From: an uncultured Clostridia bacterium
GTDB lineage: Bacteria > Bacillota > Clostridia > TANB77 > CAG-508
Direction of reading: 5' to 3'
DNA: 9,335 nt
Assembly (NCBI GenBank): GCA_947629805.1
Contig: CANRFE010000047.1
Coordinates: 1-9,335, forward strand
In this document: one piece after another, positions 1 through 6,930 of the stretch
Layout of the letters: each line of letters starts with the position of its first letter
Numbering within the stretch: the stretch's first letter is position 1
Position numbers and translations under genes: made by a program
The notes under the pieces: generated by a model
What the model was told of the DNA's origin: nothing
The model's database searches: none
Seen by the model: the letters and a program-made list of their open reading frames with translations, nothing else

Positions 1-584
1 TACCAGATTTTATAGAAGAACAAATAATAGAAATAAAAAATACTATATTGCAAGAAGGGTTTTCAGAGGGAATACAAAAAGTTATTTCATCTGCTATAGA
101 TTTTGGAAAAAGTGCGTTAGGAATCGTAACAGGCAATTTTGAAAATATTTCACAAGTACAAACAGCCGTAAAAAACGGAGGAATTATTGATGGAGTATCC
201 AATTTAGTAGATACTGTATTAAATAAAACAACAAAAGCAGGAGTCATATCTTATGGTATAGCAAATACCATAAGAAAAGGAAAAAATGTTATTTTAAATA
301 GTATTACGAACAAAATAGAAGAAGAGTTTAATAGCCAATTGGATGCTGCAGAAAAATTAGAAAAATATTCTAAAAATTGGAAAGAATATTATGCATCACA
401 CAATTTTGAAGGAATGCAAAAAGAATATGAAAAAATGAGAGAAAAAATGAAAATATTAATTCCAATGGAAAATACATTAAAACAAGTGAGAATAATTGAA
501 AATTTACATACTTTAATAAAAAATAATGGACAAGACTTTCATTTAACAGAGGAACAAAAAAAATTAGCAGATTTATTAATATAG
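1..584 (+). CDS. Partial hypothetical protein (3' end of gene), helical/coiled-coil tail
   Basis: The reading frame is open to the left edge (first full codon at position 3, beginning P-D-F-I-E-E-Q), so the gene starts outside the window. A TTG at 48 is an internal codon without a convincing ribosome binding site and is probably not the start. About 194 residues are visible. The first half is rich in Gly, Ile, Val and small residues (SAIDFGKSALGIVTGNF, NGGIIDGVSNLVD) and could form amphipathic or membrane-interacting helices. The second half is highly charged and helical (EEEFNSQLDAAEKLEKYSK, then KEYEKMREKMK), consistent with a coiled coil. It ends with TAG 96 bp before gyrA. I do not recognise a family with a known function. 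It occupies the place where many Firmicutes carry gyrB, but it is not GyrB. No clear terminator follows, only T-rich sequence. Confidence 0.8.
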   Translation, partial: PDFIEEQIIEIKNTILQEGFSEGIQKVISSAIDFGKSALGIVTGNFENISQVQTAVKNGGIIDGVSNLVDTVLNKTTKAGVISYGIANTIRKGKNVILNSITNKIEEEFNSQLDAAEKLEKYSKNWKEYYASHNFEGMQKEYEKMREKMKILIPMENTLKQVRIIENLHTLIKNNGQDFHLTEEQKKLADLLI

Positions 585-613
585 CTTTTCCGTAAGTTTT
601 TTAGTTTTTTTTC

Positions 614-642
614 TTGCATAATTTTGGAGATTAAAGTATAAT
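614..642 (+). promoter_or_regulatory. Sigma-A-type promoter of gyrA
   Basis: TTGCAT at 614-619 (4/6 match to TTGACA, with TTG and A in place) and a perfect TATAAT at 637-642 are separated by exactly 17 bp. Transcription would start near 649, giving a leader of about 30 nt with the ribosome binding site AAAGAGG at 666-672, 7 nt before the gyrA ATG. gyrA therefore looks independently transcribed from the upstream gene. Confidence 0.7.
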
Positions 643-679
643 ACAAAGGAAGAGAAAAAGCAAAGAAAGAGGTAAAAAA

Positions 680-3133
680 ATGGAAGAAAAGGAACAAAAA
701 GACGGAAAGATTGTTGCAAGAGACATCGAACAAGAAATGCGAACAGCTTATATCGATTATGCTATGAGTGTTATTGTAGCACGTGCTCTTCCAGATGTTA
801 GGGATGGTTTAAAACCAGTTCATAGAAGAATTTTATATACTATGTATCAAGATGGTTTAACATCCGATAAACCATATAGAAAATCAGCCACAACAGTAGG
901 AGATGTACTTGGTAGGTATCATCCACATGGAGATAGTTCTGTTTATGATGCAATGGTAAGAATGGCACAAGAATTTTCTTTACGCTATCCATTAATTGAT
1001 GGACATGGAAATTTTGGTTCCATTGATGGAGATGGAGCAGCTGCCTATCGTTATACAGAAGCAAGAATGTCAAAAATTTCAGAAACAATGCTAGAAGATA
1101 TTGAAAAAAATACAGTTGATTTTATGCCAAATTTTGATGATCGTTTGCAAGAACCAGTAGTATTACCAGCAAGAATCCCTGCTTTACTTGTAAATGGGTC
1201 TTCTGGAATTGCTGTAGGAATGGCAACTAATATTCCACCACATAATTTAACAGAAGTTATTAATGGCATTATTAAAATTATAGAAGAAGATGAAGTAACA
1301 GATGAAGATTTAATGAGTGTCATTAAGGGTCCAGATTTTCCAACAGAAGGTATTATTTTAGGAAGAGAAGGAATAAAAGAAGCTTATTCTACAGGAAAAG
1401 GAAAAATTACTTTGCGAGCAGAAGCAGAAATTGAAGAAATGAGTGGAAATAAACAAAGAATTATTGTAAATTCTTTACCATATCAAGTAAATAAAGCAAA
1501 ATTAATAGAAACGATTGCTAGTTTAGTTCGTGAAAAAAGAATAGAAGGAATTTCTGAATTAAGAGATGAATCTGATCGTGAGCATAAAGTAAGAGTAGTT
1601 ATTGAATTAAAAAGAGATGCAAATGCACAAGTAGTATTAAATTTACTATATAAATTTACACAAATGCAAATTACGTTTGGAATTATTATGCTTGCCTTAG
1701 TAAATGGAGAACCAAAAATCTTAACCCTAAGACAATGTTTACAATATTATATTGAACATAGAAAAGATGTTATTTTACGTAGAACACAATTTGATTTAGA
1801 CAAAGCGTTAGCAAGAGCACACATTTTAGAAGGCTTAAAAATTGCTTTAGACAATATAGATGAAGTAATCAATATTATTCGAAATTCTTATGATGATGCA
1901 AAGGAAAGATTAATGGAACGTTTTGGGCTTTCCGATATTCAAGCACAATCTATTTTAGATATGAGATTAAAAACATTATCAGGTTTGCAACGTGAAAAAA
2001 TAGAAGAAGAATACAAACAATTAATGGAATTAATTGCTTACTTAAAAGAAGTACTAAATAGTGAAAAATTAGTATTTGACATTATTAAAGAAGAATTAAT
2101 TGAAATTCGTGATAAATATGGAGATGAAAGAAAAACAAAAATTGCAGCAGCAGAAGGAGAATTCGAAGTAGAGGATTTAATAAAAGAAGAACAATGTGCG
2201 GTTACTTTAACTCATTTTGGTTATATTAAAAGAATGCCAATTGATACTTATAAGAGCCAAAGAAGGGGAGGAAAAGGCATTGTAGGAATGACAACCAAAG
2301 AAGATGATTTTGTAAAACAAATTTTTACTGCATCAACACATGATACTATTTTATTTTTTAGCAATAAAGGAAAATTGTATCACTTAAGAGGGTATGAAAT
2401 TCCAGAAGCAGGAAGAACAGCAAAGGGAACAGCAATAGTTAACTTGCTTCAATTAGATAATGGAGAAAAAATATCGGCCGTTATTCCAATTCAAAACTTT
2501 GCTGAAGGAAAATACCTATTAATGGGTACAAAAAACGGATTAATTAAGAAAACTGCACTTTCCGAATACGATTCGAGTAGAAAAACAGGTTTATTAGCTA
2601 TTACGCTAAAAGATGATGATGAATTAATTGATGTAAGACTTACAGATGGAGAAGATAATGTTGTATTAGTAACCAAAAAAGGAATGAGCATTACCTTTGA
2701 AGAAAAAGATGTACGTCCTGTAGGAAGAACAGCACAAGGTGTTATTGGAATGCGTTTAGACGAAGGAGACCAAGTCATTGGAATGGAACCAATTATTGCT
2801 AATGCAAACGCAACCTTACTTGCTATTACGGAAAATGGCTTCGGAAAAAGGACGGAATTAGAAGAGTATCGTGTACAAAATAGAGGGGGAAGAGGAGTTA
2901 TTACTTATAAAATAACGCCAAAAACCGGAAATATTGTAGGTATTCGTATTGCAACAGGAACAGAAGATGCAATGTTGATTACAGATACAGGAACTATTAT
3001 TAGGCTAAAAGTGGATGAAATTAGTATTCTAGGAAGATCTACACAAGGTGTTACATTAATGAGAACAAATGATGGAGGAAAAGTAGTAAGCATAGAATTA
3101 ATTACTTCAGAAGAAGAACTAGAAGAAGAATAA
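680..3133 (+). CDS. gyrA: DNA gyrase subunit A
   Basis: GyrA is the DNA-cleaving subunit of DNA gyrase (A2B2 with GyrB), which introduces negative supercoils using ATP. The 817-residue length is normal for Firmicutes. The sequence starts with the conserved region around [18 protein letters not shown] (36-53). The catalytic tyrosine is Y125 in the RYTE motif (124-127). The quinolone-resistance region [10 protein letters not shown] (81-90) carries Ser86 and Asp90 at the E. coli 83/87 positions, the sensitive-type residues. The GyrA-box QRRGGKG is at 527-533, which separates GyrA from ParC, and is followed by the beta-propeller repeats of the DNA-wrapping C-terminal domain. The protein ends in a short acidic tail (SEEELEEE). 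The ATG at 680 has AAAGAGG at good spacing. No gyrB lies within the roughly 580 bp visible upstream. Confidence 0.97.
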   Translation: MEEKEQKDGKIVARDIEQEMRTAYIDYAMSVIVARALPDVRDGLKPVHRRILYTMYQDGLTSDKPYRKSATTVGDVLGRYHPHGDSSVYDAMVRMAQEFSLRYPLIDGHGNFGSIDGDGAAAYRYTEARMSKISETMLEDIEKNTVDFMPNFDDRLQEPVVLPARIPALLVNGSSGIAVGMATNIPPHNLTEVINGIIKIIEEDEVTDEDLMSVIKGPDFPTEGIILGREGIKEAYSTGKGKITLRAEAEIEEMSGNKQRIIVNSLPYQVNKAKLIETIASLVREKRIEGISELRDESDREHKVRVVIELKRDANAQVVLNLLYKFTQMQITFGIIMLALVNGEPKILTLRQCLQYYIEHRKDVILRRTQFDLDKALARAHILEGLKIALDNIDEVINIIRNSYDDAKERLMERFGLSDIQAQSILDMRLKTLSGLQREKIEEEYKQLMELIAYLKEVLNSEKLVFDIIKEELIEIRDKYGDERKTKIAAAEGEFEVEDLIKEEQCAVTLTHFGYIKRMPIDTYKSQRRGGKGIVGMTTKEDDFVKQIFTASTHDTILFFSNKGKLYHLRGYEIPEAGRTAKGTAIVNLLQLDNGEKISAVIPIQNFAEGKYLLMGTKNGLIKKTALSEYDSSRKTGLLAITLKDDDELIDVRLTDGEDNVVLVTKKGMSITFEEKDVRPVGRTAQGVIGMRLDEGDQVIGMEPIIANANATLLAITENGFGKRTELEEYRVQNRGGRGVITYKITPKTGNIVGIRIATGTEDAMLITDTGTIIRLKVDEISILGRSTQGVTLMRTNDGGKVVSIELITSEEELEEE

Positions 3134-3138
3134 AAAAT

Positions 3139-3172
3139 AAAATAGAGTTCATTTGAATTTGAACTCTATTTT
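3139..3172. terminator. Bidirectional intrinsic terminator between gyrA and dnaI
   Basis: A perfect 13-bp stem (3139-3151 pairing with 3160-3172; core ATAGAGTTCA/TGAACTCTAT) encloses an 8-base loop. On the plus strand it runs into TTTTTATTTTTTT. On the minus strand the complement of 3124-3140 also gives a T-rich tract. It lies 5 bp after the gyrA stop and 7 bp after the minus-strand dnaI stop, so it can end both convergent transcripts. Confidence 0.88.
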
Positions 3173-3179
3173 TATTTTT

Positions 3180-4181
3180 TTAGGATTTTATGGAGAAACG
3201 GATGTCATCTCCAAAAAAATGACAAATATGATAATGTCCAACAAAGCGAGAAACAATTCTTTCATCATAAGTCGCAAATAAATTATCTAAACTTAAATTC
3301 GTAGAAATAATAGTTTTTGTTACTTTATTACTATTTAATAGGCGAGTATTGATAATATTAAATAATTCAGAAAATTTCATATTATTAATACATTCTGTTC
3401 CTAAATCATCAATAATTAACAAATCTACATTTAATAAGGAATCGTAAATATCTTTTGAAGAATTGTCTTTTCCAAAACGATAATCCATTATAGTATCTAA
3501 CATAACAGGAGCAGTTTGATAAAGTACGGTTTTTCCTTGTTTTAATAATTCCTTTGCAATACAACTAGATAAAAAAGATTTTCCAAGGCCGGTGTTTCCT
3601 GTAAATAAAAGATTTTTTTTCTCAGGATTATCAAATTCTTCTATAAAAGTATGGGCTAGTTTATAAATAAATTCCATATTTTTTCTAGGAGATATATTAG
3701 AATGATATTTTTCTTCGTTTACTTCATTGGAATAGTAGGAAAAAGAAAAATGTTCAAAATTTTCTTTTTCTAAATTAGATAAATTGGATTTATTGTATTC
3801 TAAATTAAATAATTTTTGTTTCAAACAGTGACACATTACACATTCATAAGAATTTGTAATATATCCTGTATCTTTACAATCTTCGCATTCGTAATGAGGT
3901 TTTAAGTAAGATTCCTCTTTTCCAATAGAAGAAAGAATAGATTGTTTTTCTTTTTTTAAAGAATTTATTTTTTTATTTAATTCTGGTAATAAAGAACGAT
4001 CTTTGCAAGTTAATATTTTTTTAGAAACAGAAATAGCTTCTTTACTAATTTCATCCTCTATTTTTTGTAATTGGGGATGCATTTGGTAAAGGTCATTTTT
4101 TCGTTTTTCTGCTGCATAAATAGCTTGCATTCTCTTTTTTTCATATTCCGATAATAACATTTTTAAATGAGAAGAATTCAT
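3180..4181 (-). CDS. dnaI: DnaI/DnaC-like replicative helicase loader (AAA+ ATPase)
   Basis: The 333-residue protein has the layout of the DnaI/DnaC family, which loads the replicative hexameric helicase onto DNA during initiation and restart. The N-terminal half is charged and helical (1-90) and contains a zinc-binding-like cluster with C99, C102, C114, C117 and C119, as in DnaI. The AAA+ domain shows Walker A GNTGLGKS (195-202), Walker B DLLIIDDLG (253-261), a sensor-1-like STN (293-295) and the arginine-finger-type box YDERIVSRF (305-313). The ATG overlaps the stop of the upstream DnaD-like gene (ATGA, 4178-4181) and is preceded by AAGGAG inside that gene, indicating translational coupling. 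B. subtilis also has a dnaB-dnaI pair, so a role in the primosome is a safe inference. Phage or IstB-type helpers share the fold, but the zinc motif and the partner gene favour DnaI. Confidence 0.92.
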   Translation of the reverse strand: MNSSHLKMLLSEYEKKRMQAIYAAEKRKNDLYQMHPQLQKIEDEISKEAISVSKKILTCKDRSLLPELNKKINSLKKEKQSILSSIGKEESYLKPHYECEDCKDTGYITNSYECVMCHCLKQKLFNLEYNKSNLSNLEKENFEHFSFSYYSNEVNEEKYHSNISPRKNMEFIYKLAHTFIEEFDNPEKKNLLFTGNTGLGKSFLSSCIAKELLKQGKTVLYQTAPVMLDTIMDYRFGKDNSSKDIYDSLLNVDLLIIDDLGTECINNMKFSELFNIINTRLLNSNKVTKTIISTNLSLDNLFATYDERIVSRFVGHYHICHFFGDDIRFSIKS

Positions 4182-5164
4182 GAAAACTCCTTATAAATAA
4201 AAAGTGTTAATAAACTATCTAAATTATCATATTTCCTTTGTTCATAATTTTGATATCCAGTCTTTTTTTCTAATTCCTTAGTATCTTTTTTCTTTTGTTT
4301 TAAATGTAACAAGAAGTTTTGTATTTCATTTACAGTTTTCAATCCTCTATCATGCCAATCCGTTAATAATTTATCTAAATAGTCAAAATTAGGATTGGCT
4401 TTCGAAGTAGTTTTCCTTAAGGCAATTTCTATAATATCAAAAGAGAAGTTATAATCCATAGACCATTTTTCTACATAAGCTTGTTCATATTGTGTTAAAG
4501 CTCTTGTATAACCGAGTTTTTTACAAATGGCTTTATATAAGGTATTTAATTTTTCTTGTTTCTCATAATAACGGTCCAAATCATTAAATGTTTGGATATG
4601 ATTTTGATGCCAAGCATCTGCTACCGTTTGTATATAATTACGATGTAGAGCAGAACGATTAAAACAATAGCGAAATAAAGCAATCATAACTTCTTCATCA
4701 AAATTATATTTTTTAAACCACAAATCAATATCACTATACCAAGAAGGAGACATAATTCCTTGAAAAAATTCATTATTAATATTTTCAATTGCTTTTGCGC
4801 GATATTGATTTTTAGCAGTTTCCATTAAAGCATCTGTAGATAAAGATACTTTTGGTTTATATAATTTATGTAATTCTATTTCTTGCAAATTATTCATTAC
4901 ATATCCCGTACTTTTTTTCGTAATTACTTGAAGGTCTTCCCAATATTTAATAGCATCTTGAATGACCTTAAAGTCTAACTCTAATTTTTTGGATAAATCA
5001 TTAATTTTGATATCTTTTCCATATTTAGATAAGAAAATCATGTATAAATATACTTTAATAAAATTACCATTGGTTTGTGATAAATATTCGGTAAAAAAGA
5101 TATCTGGTAATTCAGTATTAGAAAATAATAAGGGGGAATCGTTTTGTTCTAGTTTCATCATCAT
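4178..5164 (-). CDS. DnaD/DnaB-like primosome protein
   Basis: The 328-residue protein belongs to the DnaD/DnaB (DDBH) group of Gram-positive replication initiation proteins, which bridge DnaA or PriA and the helicase loader on DNA. Residues about 20-100 look like a winged-helix N-terminal domain (IKVYLYMIFLSKYG, INDLSKKLELDFKVIQDAIKYW). Two C-terminal DDBH2-type modules carry the family YxxxIxxxWxxxxIxT pattern: Y177-W185-I190-T192 and Y262-W270-L275-T277. Two such modules are more like B. subtilis DnaB than DnaD. It ends with a basic, charged tail (KQKKKDTKELEKK). The start is ambiguous because ATG occurs three times in a row (5164, 5161, 5158). The ribosome binding site AAAGGAG (5172-5166) lies only 1 nt from the first but 4 and 7 nt from the second and third, so the third may be the true start. 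The stop overlaps dnaI. Confidence 0.87.
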   Translation of the reverse strand: MMMKLEQNDSPLLFSNTELPDIFFTEYLSQTNGNFIKVYLYMIFLSKYGKDIKINDLSKKLELDFKVIQDAIKYWEDLQVITKKSTGYVMNNLQEIELHKLYKPKVSLSTDALMETAKNQYRAKAIENINNEFFQGIMSPSWYSDIDLWFKKYNFDEEVMIALFRYCFNRSALHRNYIQTVADAWHQNHIQTFNDLDRYYEKQEKLNTLYKAICKKLGYTRALTQYEQAYVEKWSMDYNFSFDIIEIALRKTTSKANPNFDYLDKLLTDWHDRGLKTVNEIQNFLLHLKQKKKDTKELEKKTGYQNYEQRKYDNLDSLLTLFIYKEFS

Positions 5165-5190
5165 TCTCCTTTCTAAATAAGTTTGCCAAA

Positions 5191-5219
5191 ATTATATCAT
5201 GCCAAGAATAAAAAAACAA
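5191..5219 (-). promoter_or_regulatory. Extended -10 promoter of the dnaD-like/dnaI operon
   Basis: On the minus strand, TTGTTT (5219-5214), a 17-bp spacer and a perfect TATAAT (5196-5191) are seen, with TG one base before the -10 hexamer (TGATATAAT), an extended -10 element. It lies between the stop of the VirB3-like gene (5223) and the DnaD-like gene. The primosome genes thus have their own start of transcription even though they follow the secretion-like genes on the same strand. Confidence 0.68.
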
Positions 5220-5222
5220 GTT

Positions 5223-5507
5223 TTAATCTTTTTTATATAAATAAATTTTATGACTTTTCCAAAAAACAAATAAATAGTAAAAAACATATAAAATATTTTC
5301 CTGTTGAAAACCAAATAAAGAAAAAAGAAAAATAGGAAAACAAATTATAATAAAGAAAATAATTTTTATCAATAAATCTGTAATAAATAATTTATTAAAA
5401 AGAAAAACGATACCCCATAACGTGAAATTAAATAAAGCAGTGGGATAATCTAATAAACCCAAAAGTTTAGTTTGAAAACGATAATTTTGAGGAAAAATAA
5501 ATTTCAT
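5223..5507 (-). CDS. Small two-helix membrane protein, VirB3/PrgI-like candidate
   Basis: The 94-residue protein has an amphipathic N-terminus (FPQNYRFQTKLLGLLDYPTA), two closely spaced hydrophobic segments (about 24-43 and 46-66) and a C-terminal tail ending in basic residues (KSHKIYLYKKD). The size, the two membrane helices and the position next to a TrbL/VirB6-like gene match the small inner-membrane subunit of type IV secretion systems (VirB3, or PrgI in Gram-positive conjugation). This is an assignment by shape and context, not by a diagnostic motif. The ATG has AAAGGA (5519-5514) about 6 nt upstream. The gene begins 20 bp after the VirB6-like stop, so the two are very probably co-transcribed. 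VirB3 is usually followed by VirB4, but here the next gene is the primosome operon. Confidence 0.72.
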   Translation of the reverse strand: MKFIFPQNYRFQTKLLGLLDYPTALFNFTLWGIVFLFNKLFITDLLIKIIFFIIICFPIFLFSLFGFQQENILYVFYYLFVFWKSHKIYLYKKD

Positions 5508-5527
5508 AAAAAATCCTTTCTTTTTAT

Positions 5528-6412
5528 TTACGATTTTATTCGATTAGCAATTCCACTGAAATTAACAGAAATATCCGTGGTAATTCCTCCTATTAATTCT
5601 TTTACATAAGAATTAGCTTTAGATAAAGTATAAATACCACCAATATATAAAAATTTCGAAAATAAATCCTGCGAATCAAATTCTAAAGAAAAAATAATGA
5701 GTAAAATAAGGCTCACAAAAGATTGCATTAATAAAAGTCCTAAGAAAGAACGAAACCAAGATTTAAAAAACCAGGAAGTAGAATGATTAATTAAAGTTAA
5801 AAAAGAAAAAGGAGTAATTAAAATAAATACTTTTAATAAAATATAACGCAAAGAATAAGAAAAAATTAAATTAAATAGACCAAAAGAAATAAAACTTTTC
5901 ATGAATCCATCTACAGAAAAAATATTAAAAGAAGATTCTTCTACAGGAATAATGGAATTTAATTCTATTAATAAATTCGAAAAAGAAATATCTGTACCAA
6001 AAATATTTTTTCCAATTTCACAAATAGAAGAAGAAATTAAATCATTTAAGGAAATGATTTTTTCACAAATAAAATAAGAATTATTAATGCAAATTCCAAA
6101 AATAATTAATTTAAAAATAAATTGATAAGGTTTTTCAATTTCTAAATAGGAAAAGTGAGAAAATAATAATTTAAAACAATAATAAAGAGAAAAACCAATT
6201 AATAAAGAATTAGCAATTACTAATAAACTTTTTGAAAGAGAATTTCCTAATAAATTTTCTAAAAAAGATTCTTTTAAAATATCTGGTTTAATAAAAAATA
6301 ATTTATCTAAAATAAAATATAAATGATTATCTATAGAAGAGAATAGATTATGAAAAATAGAATTGATGGTATCTATAATCGTTTGTGTAATATTGGTTTG
6401 GTAAGTATCCAA
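5528..6412 (-). CDS. TrbL/VirB6-like polytopic membrane protein
   Basis: The 294-residue, strongly hydrophobic protein has about five membrane segments (roughly 62-85, 97-120, 172-207, 222-243 and 252-265) after a hydrophilic N-terminal region. It ends in a soluble tail, SKANSYVKELIGGITTDIS, which resembles the C-termini of TrbL/VirB6-like conjugation proteins in Firmicutes as I recall them. VirB6/TrbL proteins form the inner-membrane channel platform of type IV secretion systems. The start is TTG at 6412, supported by a good ribosome binding site AAAGGAG (6427-6421) 8 nt upstream. No ATG in frame nearby has comparable support. The gene is very A+T-rich (a 60-base sample at 5881-5940 has 13 G/C) compared with gyrA. 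It lies 20 bp upstream of the VirB3-like gene. Confidence 0.8.
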   Translation of the reverse strand: MDTYQTNITQTIIDTINSIFHNLFSSIDNHLYFILDKLFFIKPDILKESFLENLLGNSLSKSLLVIANSLLIGFSLYYCFKLLFSHFSYLEIEKPYQFIFKLIIFGICINNSYFICEKIISLNDLISSSICEIGKNIFGTDISFSNLLIELNSIIPVEESSFNIFSVDGFMKSFISFGLFNLIFSYSLRYILLKVFILITPFSFLTLINHSTSWFFKSWFRSFLGLLLMQSFVSLILLIIFSLEFDSQDLFSKFLYIGGIYTLSKANSYVKELIGGITTDISVNFSGIANRIKS

Positions 6413-6571
6413 AAAAATCTCCTTTCTAAGACAAGAAAACCTAACGGCTTAAGGAAAAAGAAAGAATCGCATAAAAACGAAAAAAAGTAAACATAATGAA
6501 ATATTTGGAAGAGAAAAAGGAAAAAATAAGCAAAGAAAAAATAGAAAAAAATCAAAAAGACAAAGAATAAA
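6413..6571 (-). other. 159-bp polypyrimidine-rich spacer between pilin and VirB6-like genes
   Basis: This is the only long gap inside the secretion-like cluster. Its minus (coding) strand is almost entirely T and C with few purines. An open frame through it (6579 to 6373, TTG start) encodes a phenylalanine run with no ribosome binding site, so I regard it as non-coding. I see no convincing terminator hairpin or promoter. It holds the AAAGGAG site of the downstream gene at its end. It could be an untranslated region that separates expression of the pilin from the rest. Confidence 0.5.
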
Positions 6572-6898
6572 TTATGCAATTAAAGATTTAATAGCAGACA
6601 AAATTAAATTAATTGCTAAAATAAATCCATAAGAAAATAAACTACCATTGATTAATTTTTTTCCTGTTCGAATTTTTTCTTCGTCACCAAAGCTAAATTT
6701 TTTCATAAAAGCTCCTGTTGCCACGGCAACTGCAGCAGCAGGAGTAGATAATTTTACAAGCCATTCTTGAATAGATTCAAAGGCTTTATTTAATTTTGTT
6801 ACTAATTCTGGTTCTCCCCAAGCAGCAAAACAAGAAGTAGAAAAAAGAACTAAAAAATATAGTGTAAGTAAAATAAAAATAAAATAATGTTTTTTCAT
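6572..6898 (-). CDS. VirB2/TrbC-like pilin candidate (signal peptide plus two helices)
   Basis: The 108-residue protein starts with a typical signal peptide (MKKHY, a hydrophobic core at 6-20, then STSCFAA with likely cleavage near 25-26). The mature part of about 82 residues has a short amphipathic segment, a small-residue helix (TPAAAVAVATGAF, 52-64), a basic loop (MKKFSFGDEEKIRTGKK, 65-81) and a second hydrophobic helix (83-107). This is the classic layout of VirB2/TrbC pilins: signal peptide, two helices, charged cytoplasmic loop. The assignment rests on this layout and the neighbours. It has the strongest ribosome binding site in the window, a perfect AGGAGG (6909-6904) 5 nt before ATG, as expected for an abundant subunit. 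It lies 32 bp after the coupling ATPase stop. Confidence 0.8.
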   Translation of the reverse strand: MKKHYFIFILLTLYFLVLFSTSCFAAWGEPELVTKLNKAFESIQEWLVKLSTPAAAVAVATGAFMKKFSFGDEEKIRTGKKLINGSLFSYGFILAINLILSAIKSLIA

Positions 6899-6930
6899 AA
6901 AAACCTCCTAAAAATAATAGAAATAAAAAA

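Noticed and set aside
680..3133. Topoisomerase IV subunit A (ParC) instead of GyrA
   Set aside because: The intact GyrA-box QRRGGKG and the repeated C-terminal propeller motifs identify GyrA.
680..3133. Fluoroquinolone-resistance substitutions in GyrA
   Set aside because: The positions equal to E. coli Ser83 and Asp87 are Ser86 and Asp90, the sensitive-type residues.
3180..4181. IstB transposition helper of an IS21-type element
   Set aside because: The zinc-type cysteine cluster, the overlap with a DnaD-like gene and the absence of a transposase or terminal repeats favour DnaI.
6373..6579. Minus-strand 68-residue Phe-rich open frame between the pilin and VirB6-like genes
   Set aside because: TTG start without ribosome binding site, overlaps both neighbours, and its Phe runs simply follow from a T-rich strand.
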